A DNA stretch of 64,000 nucleotides from Paraglaciecola arctica. Its GTDB lineage: Bacteria; Pseudomonadota; Gammaproteobacteria; Enterobacterales; Alteromonadaceae. Each line of letters starts with the position of its first letter. Position 1 is the stretch's first letter. Under the pieces are notes generated by a model. The model made no database searches. It was given only the letters and a program-made list of their open reading frames with translations, and was not told the DNA's origin. The position numbers and the translations under genes were made by a program. Positions 18,621 to 28,054 of this stretch are shown piece by piece. The DNA lies in assembly GCF_018861065.1 (NCBI RefSeq), contig NZ_JAHKQO010000016.1, forward strand, positions 1 through 64,000, given 5' to 3'.

Positions 18621-19157
18621 ATGGATGAGAAATTTAGACGTTTGATAGAATTGGGTGCTGGGGAATTTGAGCATGTCGATGGTTCACTTATAGCACATTT
18701 GGAAGGTACTCGGTGTTTGTTGAAAGAGTGGAACGCATCAGAAATTTTGCAAAATGCTGCTTTGTATCACGCCGCCTATGGCACCTTAGCATTTTCACAC
18801 AACGTCTTTGATCTAACCCAAAGAGATGAAGTTGCAGCTGTCATTGGCGAAGCAGCGGAACAGATCGTCTACCACTACTTCGCCTGCGATAGGGATGCTT
18901 TTTTTAAGCAGTTCGGAAACATCGCGCGTCCTGTTTATTACGATCGAATAACTAATCAAAAAGTTGTTGTATCAGATGAACTAATACAACAACTATGCGA
19001 ACTTAGCGCAGCCAACGAAACTGAAATAGCGTTAAACAATCCCGATTTTGTCACTGAACATGGTTGCGAACTAGTCGATCTTTTCAGTCGCATGCAAGAC
19101 TTTTTAAGCCCCAGTGCTAAACGAAAAATTCAACATGTTTTTGCCGCGTGTTTTTAA
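18621..19157 (+). CDS. DUF6817-like protein with HD-like histidines
   Basis: 178 aa, soluble, no signal peptide. The N-terminal third reads like DUF6817: EHVDGSLIAHLEGTRCLLKEW followed by NAALYHAAYGT. The spaced His residues (H18, H25 and YHAAYG) resemble a degenerate HD-type metal site. Function is unknown; a metal-dependent hydrolase role would be a guess. Convergent with cysK. Confidence 0.72.
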   Translation: MDEKFRRLIELGAGEFEHVDGSLIAHLEGTRCLLKEWNASEILQNAALYHAAYGTLAFSHNVFDLTQRDEVAAVIGEAAEQIVYHYFACDRDAFFKQFGNIARPVYYDRITNQKVVVSDELIQQLCELSAANETEIALNNPDFVTEHGCELVDLFSRMQDFLSPSAKRKIQHVFAACF

Positions 19158-19194
19158 ATCTATCGACATTTACTTTGGGTATAAACCAATAAGG

Positions 19195-20199
19195 TTAGTC
19201 CAAAAACAATTCAGTACTAAAATAGCGTTCAGCGTTATCTGCAAAAATAGTAACGATGTTTTTTCCTGAATTTTGCTGTCTTTGTGCGACCTTAATGGCT
19301 GCCCAAGCGGCGGCGCCTGAAGAAATTCCAACTGGTAATCCTTCAACTTGCGCCAACATTTGTGCATATTGAATTGAATCTTGGTCAGTGACAGTAATAA
19401 TTTCATCTAGAATATCTACGTTTAAAACATCTGGAACATGACCCGAACTTAAACCTTGTATTTTGTGAACACCTTTTGAACCTTGACTTAAGACCGGGCA
19501 TGAAGCCGGTTCAACGGCAATGATTTGAATATTTGGGTTGCGTATTTTTAGAGCTTTAGCGATACCGGTGATGGTACCTCCTGTTCCCACACCAGCCACT
19601 AAAATATCAACCTGGCCTGCAGTATCTCGCCATATTTCTTGTGCGGTGCTATTAAAATGCATAGTCGGATTAGCCTGATTCGCAAATTGATCTAACATGA
19701 CAGCGTTAGGGTTGTCTTGAACCATTGCTCGAGCCTTGTCTATGGCGCCTTTTGTGCCTAATTCTTTGGCTGTGGTCACTAGGTGCGCGCCGTAATGTTT
19801 GATCAATTTCTGGCGTTCAATAGACATATGCTCAGGGATCACTATGGTCAACTTAATACCTTTCATCGCACAAATCCAAGCGCAAGCTACACCATTGTTT
19901 CCAGATGTAGGTTCGATAATTTCGGTTTTCTCATTGAAGTCTTTAGATTGAATCAGTGCATCGATCATTGCCATTGCTGGGCGATCTTTAATTGAACCCG
20001 CAGGGTTAAAATATTCCATTTTGGCGAGAATGTTCGCCTGCAAAGAGTATTTTTCAGCCAAACGATTCAGGCGCACTAAGGGGGTATTACCTATGGTTTG
20101 AGTGATGTCATCATATATCCTAGGAGAAATAATTGCCGCTGAGTTGTTGCTCTCAATTGCAGTAATATTCTCTGATAAGACGTTTGTGTGTGCGTTCAT
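19195..20199 (-). CDS. cysK: Cysteine synthase (O-acetylserine sulfhydrylase)
   Basis: A 334-aa fold-type II PLP enzyme. The PLP lysine is in NPAGSIKDRPAMAMI, the substrate loop is EPTSGNNGVACAW (GNNG where most have GNTG), and the phosphate-binding glycines are in VAGVGTGGTITG. It condenses O-acetylserine with sulfide to make cysteine. The N-terminal extension of about 25 residues is longer than in E. coli CysK. Divergent from an Lrp-type regulator across a region with a perfect 18-bp palindrome. CysM-like or cystathionine-synthase-like roles cannot be excluded. Confidence 0.88.
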   Translation of the reverse strand: MNAHTNVLSENITAIESNNSAAIISPRIYDDITQTIGNTPLVRLNRLAEKYSLQANILAKMEYFNPAGSIKDRPAMAMIDALIQSKDFNEKTEIIEPTSGNNGVACAWICAMKGIKLTIVIPEHMSIERQKLIKHYGAHLVTTAKELGTKGAIDKARAMVQDNPNAVMLDQFANQANPTMHFNSTAQEIWRDTAGQVDILVAGVGTGGTITGIAKALKIRNPNIQIIAVEPASCPVLSQGSKGVHKIQGLSSGHVPDVLNVDILDEIITVTDQDSIQYAQMLAQVEGLPVGISSGAAAWAAIKVAQRQQNSGKNIVTIFADNAERYFSTELFLD

Positions 20200-20232
20200 A
20201 GGTTAATACTCTGAGTAATTGGTTTGCACAAT

Positions 20233-20250
20233 AGTTTGCCATGGCAAACT
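20233..20250. promoter_or_regulatory. Perfect 18-bp palindrome, candidate operator
   Basis: AGTTTGCCATGGCAAACT equals its own reverse complement. It lies in the 137-bp gap between the cysK and lrp-type starts, 34 bp upstream of the cysK start and 87 bp upstream of the regulator start. A site for the adjacent Lrp/AsnC-type protein is the simplest idea; not proven. Confidence 0.55.
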
Positions 20251-20336
20251 TGGAATAAAATTGCATATAATTCTTTAAAAATTTGATATGTTAGAAAATT
20301 ATTCTATTTATGCCTTGCTAGGTGATATTAATAATT

Positions 20337-20786
20337 ATGGACAGATTAGATTGTGAAATACTAAGGTTGTTGCAAAAAGACGCTACTCAGTCGGTGGCAG
20401 ATATTGCAGAGCAGATAGGGTTAAGCACCACTCCTTGTTGGCGCAGAATTCAGTCTTTGGAAAAAATCGGTGTTATTGATCGACGGGTAGCCTTACTAAA
20501 TCCGGAAAAAATTGGTTTAGGTATGACGGTTTTTGTACAAGTGAAAGCCTCTAAGCATGATTCTACTTGGCTAAAGAAGTTTGCGGAACACGCGACAAAC
20601 ATTGAACAAATAGTTGAATTCTATCGAATGAGTGGTGAATATGACTATATGCTCAAAGTAGTAGTAGCAGACATGCAAGCCTTTGATGTATTTTATAAGA
20701 GACTGGTAGACGGAATTGATTTGTCTGACGTAACATCGAGTTTTGCTATGGAGCAAATTAAATATACTACCGCACTGCCTGTTTAA
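20337..20786 (+). CDS. Lrp/AsnC family transcriptional regulator
   Basis: 149 aa from the ATG at 20337, which has AGGTGA upstream (a GTG at 20322 would overlap that site). The N-terminal winged-helix DNA-binding domain is MDRLDCEILRLLQKDATQSV followed by AEQIGLSTTPCWRRIQSLEK. The C-terminal RAM ligand-binding domain includes GEYDYMLKVVVADM. The family senses amino acids and often controls the divergent gene, here cysK. The downstream antiporter may also be in its regulon. Confidence 0.92.
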   Translation: MDRLDCEILRLLQKDATQSVADIAEQIGLSTTPCWRRIQSLEKIGVIDRRVALLNPEKIGLGMTVFVQVKASKHDSTWLKKFAEHATNIEQIVEFYRMSGEYDYMLKVVVADMQAFDVFYKRLVDGIDLSDVTSSFAMEQIKYTTALPV

Positions 20787-20850
20787 GACTGAGCAATAGT
20801 CCTGCAGATTCATTTCAATAAAAAACGTGTCATCAAAATAAGGTTTGTTT

Positions 20851-22224
20851 ATGCATTGGTATTCCATACTCCCCCCCGTTATTGCCATCATTATCGTGTT
20901 TTGGCGCAAAGAAGTGATATTGGCGCTTATAGCTGCGATTCTGTCAGCTGAGTGGTTGCTCGCCTATCAAAATAAAACAGAAGTCTTATTTACCGGTACT
21001 ATTGGCTCAATAGAGCGGGTGGTCGAAATTGTGGTTTCGGAAGGTAACAGTAGGATTCTACTTTTTAGCCTTTTAATTGGGGCATTGTTAGCTTTTATGC
21101 GTTATTCAGGCGGAGTAACAGCGACAGTAGAAATGTTGATCAATAAAGGGGTGGCAAAGAGCAAAAAGCAAGTGGGCTTGCTGACTATGTTTACAGGCAT
21201 AGTGGTATTTATCGAATCGAATCTAAGTGTATTGGCATCAGGTATTTTAGCCCGAGGATTGTTTGATAAATTTAAAATGAGCCGTGCAAGGTTGGCTTAT
21301 GTTATCGATAGTACCAGTGCCCCCATTTGTATTCTTATTTTGCTCAATGGCTGGGGTGCGTTTATTTTGGCCTTGTTAAGTAATTATGAATTTGAACAAA
21401 GCGCGGTGTCTGTTTTATGGGGCACAATCCCACTTAATTTTTATGCAATTATTGCTCTTGTGATAGTCCTTTATACAATACTGGCAGATAAAGTTCATGG
21501 CCCTATGAAAGCGGCGGAGAAAGAACTGGCGACTATGGAAGGAGAACAAGTAGCAGTTCCAGCGACGAAAGCGCGGTTTATGTTGGTGCCTTTGGCAAGT
21601 ATGATTTTTTCCATGGTAGGTTTTATGTTGTGGACTGGAGACGGTGACTTGGCTAATGGAAATGGCAGTAAGTCGGTGCTTTACGCCACTTTGTTTGCAT
21701 GTTTTGTCGCCTATATTTTGATGTTAAGTGCTAAACAATCTTCTCATAAAGAATTAGTCGATACGGGTTTTAAAGGTATGGGAGAAATTTTACCTTTAGT
21801 GACTATCGTTTTGTTTTCACTCACACTTGGAGCCAGTTTAAAAGACCTCGGTACTGGCGTCTTTGTAGCTGGGATGGTAGGGGATTATTTGCCAGTGAGT
21901 TTAATTGTGCCTGTGTTGTTTTTAGCTGGTGCCATGATGTCTTTTAGTACAGGCACCTCGTGGGGGACGTTCGCCATACTTATTCCAATTGGGGTGCCGC
22001 TAATCCAAACCCTAGGGTTACCGCCTTCGTTAGTGATCGCTGCTATTTTGGGGGGAGGAGTATTTGGTGATCACTGTTCACCAATTTCTGACACTACAGC
22101 TGTGTCATCCATCGCGTCAGGTTGCGATTTATTGACACATGTACGTACACAAATGCCCTATGCGTTATTCGGCGGAGCCTTAGCCTTTGTTGGATATTTT
22201 ATCGCTAGTTTAGTAATGATTTAA
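20851..22224 (+). CDS. NhaC-family Na+/H+ antiporter-like transporter
   Basis: 457 aa with about 11 hydrophobic helices. Family signatures are GDHCSPISDTTAVSSIASGC and SFSTGTSWGTFAILIPIG. NhaC-family members exchange Na+ and H+ or couple them to malate/lactate or amino acids; the position between an Lrp-type regulator and gamma-glutamyltranspeptidase favours an amino-acid or peptide-linked substrate, which is inference. The ATG at 20851 has AAGG 7 nt upstream; the TTG at 20845 is less likely. Confidence 0.87.
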   Translation: MHWYSILPPVIAIIIVFWRKEVILALIAAILSAEWLLAYQNKTEVLFTGTIGSIERVVEIVVSEGNSRILLFSLLIGALLAFMRYSGGVTATVEMLINKGVAKSKKQVGLLTMFTGIVVFIESNLSVLASGILARGLFDKFKMSRARLAYVIDSTSAPICILILLNGWGAFILALLSNYEFEQSAVSVLWGTIPLNFYAIIALVIVLYTILADKVHGPMKAAEKELATMEGEQVAVPATKARFMLVPLASMIFSMVGFMLWTGDGDLANGNGSKSVLYATLFACFVAYILMLSAKQSSHKELVDTGFKGMGEILPLVTIVLFSLTLGASLKDLGTGVFVAGMVGDYLPVSLIVPVLFLAGAMMSFSTGTSWGTFAILIPIGVPLIQTLGLPPSLVIAAILGGGVFGDHCSPISDTTAVSSIASGCDLLTHVRTQMPYALFGGALAFVGYFIASLVMI

Positions 22225-22243
22225 GTTTGAAGGAAAATAATTG

Positions 22244-23950
22244 ATGGCAAAGATAACACCAAAGAAATTGTCGGGCCTGCTGCTACTCTCGTTAACGAGT
22301 CTGTGCCTTTTGGCATGTTCACAAAAGGAACTACCCACTCAAGCAACAGCGCCTGTAACTGTTAACCAAGCAGCTGTCGCTATGCCTGACAGCTACAGTG
22401 CAGACGTTGCTCGAGACATTTTACAAAAAGGTGGTAATGCGGTCGATGCTGCCATCGCGGCACAATTTGTATTAGCCGTTACCCTACCTGAAGCCGGTAA
22501 TATAGGCGGTGGCGGTTTTATGCTGGTCTATAAGGACCAAAAAACTGACTTTATCGATTATAGAGAGCAGGCTCCTTTATCTGCACACAGAGATATGTAT
22601 TTGGATGAAAACGGCGAGGTTATCCCCTATCAATCAGTAATCGGCATTTTGTCTTCTGGTGTGCCAGGGACAGTGGCTGGTATGTGGTTAGCTCATGAAA
22701 AACATGGCAGTTTACCCTGGAAAGAGCTCTTGCAACCCGCGGTCACTTTGGCTGAGGAAGGCTTTGAGGTGCACCCTAAACTCGCGAGTTCCATTGAAAG
22801 ACATATAGCTCGATTGGAAAAGCGTGGTTTTGAATTAAATTTCAAAGATTATTTTGAATCTGCAAAAGCCAACCAAGTATTTAAACAAGCAGAATTGGCA
22901 GAAACCTTAAAGCGCATTCGAGATCAAGGACGAGATGGTTTCTATAAAGGTGAAACTGCAAAAATAATCAGTGATTTTATGCGTAAAGAAAAAGGATTAG
23001 TGACGGAAAAAGATCTGTTGTCTTATGAAGCTAAGACTCGCCAGCCTTTAAAGGCTAAATGGCGTGAATATCAATTGCTTACCTCACCACCGCCGAGTTC
23101 TGGTGGTGTTGCTATTATTCAATGGTTAAAAATGTACGACCTATTGACTCGTGATCAACAAAAACTGGCTCATAATTCTGCCGCTTATTTACATTTGTTG
23201 TCGGAAATTGGTAAACGGGTGTTTGCTGACCGAGCTGAATACCTAGGCGATCCGGATTTTATCGACGTGCCAGTGACTAACTTAATTGCTGATGACTATT
23301 TAACGATGCGAAGTCAGTCAGTTATGCGAGATAAGATATCAGAAACTGAATTAATTAAACCCGGATTAAAAGAAAGTGAAGAAACCACTCATTTCTCAGT
23401 GATGGATAAGTGGGGCAACGCAGTTTCGAACACTACCACTATTAATCTGGGATACGGCAGCAGTGTGGTGGTTGAAGGAGCTGGATTTTTATTGAACGAT
23501 GAAATGGACGATTTTAGTTCTAAACCTGGTGTAGCCAACGTGTTTGGGGCTGTGGGTGGCAAAGCTAACGAAATACAGCCTAAGAAACGTATGTTGTCTT
23601 CTATGACGCCAAGTATGGTACTTCAAGATGGTAAAGTGGTGCTGGTAACAGGTTCACCAGGCGGTACCACTATTATAAGTTCAGTATATTTATCTATTTT
23701 AAATGCCCTAGAGTTTTCTATGGATGCAACAGATATAGTAAATCAACCCAGATTTCATCATCAATTATTGCCAAAAGATGTGATTCGTTATCATGATGGA
23801 TTAGCCCCTGAAGTGATCAGTGAGCTAGAAAAAATGGGATATATCATGAGTAATCGTCGTTTTGGTGATATGCACGTTGTATTGAATAAAGACGGTAAAT
23901 TATCCGCTGCTTCAGAAGCTAATGGCCGCGGAAAATCGATAGTCTTTTAG
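22244..23950 (+). CDS. ggt: Gamma-glutamyltransferase, lipoprotein-type
   Basis: 568 aa. The signal peptide ends in lipobox CLLACS, so the enzyme is probably membrane-anchored on the periplasmic side. The autoprocessing/catalytic Thr is in ESEETTHFSVMDKWGNAVS, and the oxyanion and substrate stretches are GNIGGGGFML and PKKRMLSSMTPSMV. It cleaves the gamma-glutamyl bond of glutathione and similar peptides. It follows the antiporter by 16 bp with AAGGAAAA upstream, so the two are likely co-transcribed; export of glutathione breakdown products to the cysK branch is an inference. Confidence 0.93.
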   Translation: MAKITPKKLSGLLLLSLTSLCLLACSQKELPTQATAPVTVNQAAVAMPDSYSADVARDILQKGGNAVDAAIAAQFVLAVTLPEAGNIGGGGFMLVYKDQKTDFIDYREQAPLSAHRDMYLDENGEVIPYQSVIGILSSGVPGTVAGMWLAHEKHGSLPWKELLQPAVTLAEEGFEVHPKLASSIERHIARLEKRGFELNFKDYFESAKANQVFKQAELAETLKRIRDQGRDGFYKGETAKIISDFMRKEKGLVTEKDLLSYEAKTRQPLKAKWREYQLLTSPPPSSGGVAIIQWLKMYDLLTRDQQKLAHNSAAYLHLLSEIGKRVFADRAEYLGDPDFIDVPVTNLIADDYLTMRSQSVMRDKISETELIKPGLKESEETTHFSVMDKWGNAVSNTTTINLGYGSSVVVEGAGFLLNDEMDDFSSKPGVANVFGAVGGKANEIQPKKRMLSSMTPSMVLQDGKVVLVTGSPGGTTIISSVYLSILNALEFSMDATDIVNQPRFHHQLLPKDVIRYHDGLAPEVISELEKMGYIMSNRRFGDMHVVLNKDGKLSAASEANGRGKSIVF

Positions 23951-24158
23951 CCGTATCAGCGCTAATCAGTTAATGAATAACGAAGTTTTGTAACTACGCA
24001 AAATTTAGTTAAATTTCTTACTATTTGGCGCTTTTGGTAAACTTGGATATGCAATTTGTCCGTAAGATATTGAAAGTATTGATAATAAATCTTGGCCTTG
24101 GATTTGCTCTAGAGAGATAAAGTACACATTTATTTGTATCTATCAAATGGAGTAGGGC

Positions 24159-24362
24159 ATGTCTAACAAGAAGCTATTTTGGATTGTTTTCATTATTTTA
24201 TCCTGTTGCGAATTTGGCCAAATTGCATATTCAAAAAATTCATCTGTTGCTACCAACGCTGTTAAATCTGACACAATTAAATTGCAGTGTGATTTAGAAA
24301 AATTAGTAGATGACTGTCGAATAAAAGAGCCAACCTTAGCGAGTAACTCACTACCGCGTTAG
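24159..24362 (+). CDS. Small secreted protein of unknown function (67 aa)
   Basis: A short frame with a good ribosome site (GGAGTAGGGC before ATG) and a signal-peptide-like N-terminus (KKLFWIVFIILSCCEF) with likely cleavage near residue 25. The mature part holds two Cys (C44 and C53). No family recognised. It stands alone between ggt and the TPR-GGDEF gene. Confidence 0.5.
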   Translation: MSNKKLFWIVFIILSCCEFGQIAYSKNSSVATNAVKSDTIKLQCDLEKLVDDCRIKEPTLASNSLPR

Positions 24363-24462
24363 GGAAGTTGAATCGAGTATCTGCTTTAATAATCGCATTT
24401 TTGTTGTTTTAACAATGAATAGAACTGGAAAAACACTGTGGTAACAATTAAGGTTACCGATT

Positions 24463-26256
24463 ATGAAGTATATGCAAAGATTCCCTTTCTCATTTATTTT
24501 AAAAGCCTCGTTTGTAGGCTTATTTTTTGCTGTCTATTCACAAAGTGTGTTAGCTGACAAAGTAGACGACTTTATTCTAGATATTCAGGTTTCTACCTAT
24601 AATTGTCCCGATGATGAATACATGCCGTTGGTTGAGCAATATATTAAAAGTTCCCGCGTTTTACCTGAACAACTCATTAAGTTAAAAGTCCACAAAGCGC
24701 AGTGGTTAATATGTGTTGGCAAGTATGATGAAGCCCAAAAAAAGCTTCAAGATTTATTGATAGATCCCAATATTAATCAACATTCACAAAGTTATGCCAG
24801 TATTCATTATCAGTTAGGTTATATTTTTGATGTTCAGGAAAAAACTGGAAAATGTGATTACTACCGTCAGTCGGAACAAATGGCCAAAGGTAAATTTAAC
24901 GATATTCATTTGAGCTCACAACTTGGTCTTATTACTGTTTGTGGTCAAAAACAAGATATAGGTATCAAATTAGGACGTTTGTTTGCGCTGCTTGAGTCGT
25001 ATTCTGATGGCTCTGATTTAGCGTCCTTAGCACATATTCATAATAATATTGGATTGCTGTACAGCTCTATTGGACAACGGGCACTCGCTGCGGAGCAATA
25101 TGCAAAAGCATATGAAATCGGGTTAAACGTCTACGAAGAGAAGAATCAACTTGCTCCCTTGATTAGTTTAATCACCGCTTATACAGGTAGTGGCGATTAT
25201 GAAAACGCTAACTTAATGATAGAGGAATTGGGTAGACGCAATTTAACAGTGAACACACCCTTAACCAATAGTTGGTATCACTTCGCGCAAAGTCGCCAAG
25301 CATATCGTACTAACGATTTTGAAGCATTGCGCAAGAGTTTGCGAACTTGGGGGGTGTTCCTCGAACAAATTTCCGATAAGACAATGGAAAGATTACATCA
25401 GTGGTATGTGGCTGCTCTGTGTTTACATGATGAGGACAAAGCGTGCGTTAGGGAATTCTTACAAAAACAAAATGATGTTAATTTAGCGATGCCAGCTAGA
25501 TTATCTAAACATATTTATTACACCGCTTTTTTAGTTAAGGCACATTTGTTTTTAGGAGACGTTGAAGCGGCAACCCTTAGTTTTGATAACTATTCAGCTA
25601 TCGCTCTAGAGAAAATTAAAAATCAACAAACATCTGCTCGTGTGCTTGGTGTAGCGAATCTACACAATGAAATTAGTGGTTTGGAATCAAATTTAGCTAA
25701 GGCACAAGAACAGCGTTTGCAGATTATATTGTTTGTGTTATTCAGTATTTTAGCCTTGATAGCGTTAATCTATTTTACTTTAGGTAGGAGTTATCTGCGT
25801 AAGTTAGCCACTGATCCACTTACTGGATTCTCAAATGAACATTCAGTAATGTCAAAGGTTAAGAAGGTAAGCGCACCTGTAGGTGATAATGTTAATGCTT
25901 TGGCTCTAATAGATGTGGTTAATTTGACTGCTATGAATGCTGAACATGGTTATAAGGCTGGAGAGCAGGCATTAAAACAAGTTGCCGATTGTTTAAGGCA
26001 GGTAACCAGGGAAAAGGATATTGTTGGCCGTGTAGGAACTGATCAATTTATTGTTTGTTTAGTCAACCTAGAAAATATTATTGCAGAAGAACTATTTTCA
26101 AGAGTACAAAATGCTTTAACTGATATAACAATTAAAGATGACAATGGCGAAAAAGTCGCTGTCGATACGAATATGCATGTTTATACTTCGGTAACCAGTT
26201 TAGCTGATGGCGACGAAGTACTAGCTGAAATTCGTAGTGTGCTACGCAAGTCATAA
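24463..26256 (+). CDS. Periplasmic TPR protein with degenerate GGDEF domain
   Basis: 597 aa. Signal peptide (residues 1-31), TPR-like helices to about residue 400, a transmembrane helix (IILFVLFSILALIALIYFTL), then a GGDEF-fold domain starting at DPLTGFSNEHS. The active-site loop reads GRVGTDQFIVCL, with GTDQF where active enzymes have GGDEF/GGEEF, and the usual DxDxFKxxND segment is IDVVNLTAMNAEHG. It probably does not make c-di-GMP and may be a GTP or c-di-GMP sensor or scaffold. Architecture is the same as the protein at 49520-51277. Confidence 0.85.
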   Translation: MKYMQRFPFSFILKASFVGLFFAVYSQSVLADKVDDFILDIQVSTYNCPDDEYMPLVEQYIKSSRVLPEQLIKLKVHKAQWLICVGKYDEAQKKLQDLLIDPNINQHSQSYASIHYQLGYIFDVQEKTGKCDYYRQSEQMAKGKFNDIHLSSQLGLITVCGQKQDIGIKLGRLFALLESYSDGSDLASLAHIHNNIGLLYSSIGQRALAAEQYAKAYEIGLNVYEEKNQLAPLISLITAYTGSGDYENANLMIEELGRRNLTVNTPLTNSWYHFAQSRQAYRTNDFEALRKSLRTWGVFLEQISDKTMERLHQWYVAALCLHDEDKACVREFLQKQNDVNLAMPARLSKHIYYTAFLVKAHLFLGDVEAATLSFDNYSAIALEKIKNQQTSARVLGVANLHNEISGLESNLAKAQEQRLQIILFVLFSILALIALIYFTLGRSYLRKLATDPLTGFSNEHSVMSKVKKVSAPVGDNVNALALIDVVNLTAMNAEHGYKAGEQALKQVADCLRQVTREKDIVGRVGTDQFIVCLVNLENIIAEELFSRVQNALTDITIKDDNGEKVAVDTNMHVYTSVTSLADGDEVLAEIRSVLRKS

Positions 26257-26300
26257 GTTATTTTAATCTGTAATCTCCCAAAGTATATCAACCCAAAGCA

Positions 26301-26801
26301 ATGAAGATTTTACTCCCCCTAAAATATTACGATGAAGCTGGTAGAATAAAACCAGCTGTCTCACTGTATATTTGTATTGGTTTTTTATGCCGAAGCCTAC
26401 TGGTGTTAATAGGTTCAGTTTCTGTGCGAGAAAATGGTGAGCAGTTGTTAGCATTGTTTTACTCAAATAAACACTACCTTTATATCAGTCTAGCTATCGC
26501 TGTTCCGTCTTTCTTAACCTTATTGCTTTTGGGGTTTAGGGAAAAAATTTGGAAAGCAGATCGATGTTGGTTGTTTTCATCCATCAAACCATTATTAATT
26601 TTTTCAGTCCTAGCCGACTTAGGTTTACATGTTACTCTTGCTGTGGCTCACCATTGGCAATTTTCGTGGGTCATAGCGGTAACCTTGATGTTGGATGTAC
26701 TGTTTTTTTATTTTCTACTTCGAGACAAACATACACAGATGATGTTGACGGACTGGAAAGATAATTTACCTGAAACGTCAACAGCCAAAACTGTGATTTA
26801 A
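26301..26801 (+). CDS. DUF2919 (YfeZ-like) inner-membrane protein
   Basis: 166 aa with four hydrophobic helices. The N-terminal LPLKYYDEAGRIKPAVSLYI matches the DUF2919/YfeZ family, followed by LCRSLLVLIGS. Function unknown. It begins 44 bp after the TPR-GGDEF gene and converges with the 137-aa gene at 26816. Confidence 0.8.
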   Translation: MKILLPLKYYDEAGRIKPAVSLYICIGFLCRSLLVLIGSVSVRENGEQLLALFYSNKHYLYISLAIAVPSFLTLLLLGFREKIWKADRCWLFSSIKPLLIFSVLADLGLHVTLAVAHHWQFSWVIAVTLMLDVLFFYFLLRDKHTQMMLTDWKDNLPETSTAKTVI

Positions 26802-26815
26802 GCACAATAGGTAAG

Positions 26816-27229
26816 TTACTGTAGATTGTTGGCTATTGCTTGGTCGTAATAGCTTCTGACACTAATTTGACTATCGTTTACCAGCCTTTGATAACAAATT
26901 CCGGCAAATGCATAGGTGCTGCCAGCATAGTTCAGTACAACGTAAGGAGCGTCAGGGTCGGATTCGTCATAAGTCCAATTACCACCGATTTTTTCGCGAA
27001 AAATTTCACCTACGTAAGCTCCGTAGATATTACAAATGGTGAACACTGCATTGGCCTCTAAGGCTTGAGCTTTATAGCGCCCCAACCAGCTTAATATAAC
27101 GTCATCTACGAGATCGATACTTTCATCAGAGCCATCTAAGGTGATGTTAAACTCTTCTTCGGTAGTGGTAACCGCATTTTGTGCGCTATCTATCATTAAT
27201 TCTGTCAATTCTGCCGATGTCATCTGCAT
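26816..27229 (-). CDS. Conserved protein of unknown function (137 aa)
   Basis: A soluble acidic protein without signal peptide or membrane helix. An N-terminal helical half is followed by IYGAYVGEIFREKIGGNWTYDE and a hydrophobic strand region (YVVLNYAGSTYAFAG). The GAYVGE..GG.W pattern is reminiscent of small DUF3806-type proteins, but I cannot assign it firmly. Monocistronic. Confidence 0.65.
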   Translation of the reverse strand: MQMTSAELTELMIDSAQNAVTTTEEEFNITLDGSDESIDLVDDVILSWLGRYKAQALEANAVFTICNIYGAYVGEIFREKIGGNWTYDESDPDAPYVVLNYAGSTYAFAGICYQRLVNDSQISVRSYYDQAIANNLQ

Positions 27230-27403
27230 TTTTTTGTCTCACTGTACTTTTTTGTAAGACTATTGTGTTGTTTATTAGCGAGTTTGTCGATTAGAAATAT
27301 AATTTAGCTATGCTGGCCCCTGATCTACTATTAGCCGAGTTTCATTGATGATCCCTCGGCTATTATTGTCGTATAAAGAGTGACTAATCAAAAAAAGGTG
27401 TGA

Positions 27404-28054
27404 TTGTTTTTGAAATACTCGTTTGTATTACCCTTAAGCGCGCTCATTGCTCTATCCGTGATATCTGCATTAGTCAGTTATGAACTGATACCTTCAGGCT
27501 TAGAATTACTGCAGAGCGTAGAGTCAAATTTTAAGGGGGGATTTTATCTACTCATATTATTGATTATTTTATTAGAGTCTATTGTCTACGTTGGATTTTA
27601 TTTTCCTGGACAATTTTTTGCAGTGGTACTGGTAGTATTATCTAAACCTCAGCCACAGGATATACTTTTTTTAACCTTGGCCATGGTTATTGCTGCTACG
27701 TTAGGCTCAGGTGTTAACTACTTTCTAGGAAAATCCTTTGGTGAGGTGAAAACTAAACATCCCAAAGTAGTGTTGAAAAATTTGTTAGTAGCGATGATCC
27801 ATATTAATTCACTGGCATTTTTTATGTTTACTCAAGGGGCTAACCAGCAGTCTCCCAAAGTGATACTTTGGGCAGGGGTGCTTAACTTGCCTTACTACTT
27901 ACTGTTAATTTGGGGCACCTCAGTATTAAGCGAGCAAGTCATGCAAGTTGCAGAAAATACTTGGTTTTTAGCCATAGCCGTGGGTATATGGTTGGCTATA
28001 GCCCTGTTTTTGGATTTCAAAAAATGTAAATCAAAACCTGTCGCTACTGACTAA
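27404..28054 (+). CDS. DedA-like (SNARE-associated) membrane protein
   Basis: 216 aa with five to six hydrophobic helices. The DedA-type segments are ESIVYVGFYFPGQFF, then ATLGSGVNYFLGKSFGE. DedA proteins act in the inner membrane as lipid (undecaprenyl-phosphate or PE) flippases or related transporters. It starts with TTG (AGG upstream at 27395); the second TTG 6 bp on is an alternative. Its end overlaps the end of tcdA by 11 bp. Confidence 0.75.
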   Translation: MFLKYSFVLPLSALIALSVISALVSYELIPSGLELLQSVESNFKGGFYLLILLIILLESIVYVGFYFPGQFFAVVLVVLSKPQPQDILFLTLAMVIAATLGSGVNYFLGKSFGEVKTKHPKVVLKNLLVAMIHINSLAFFMFTQGANQQSPKVILWAGVLNLPYYLLLIWGTSVLSEQVMQVAENTWFLAIAVGIWLAIALFLDFKKCKSKPVATD

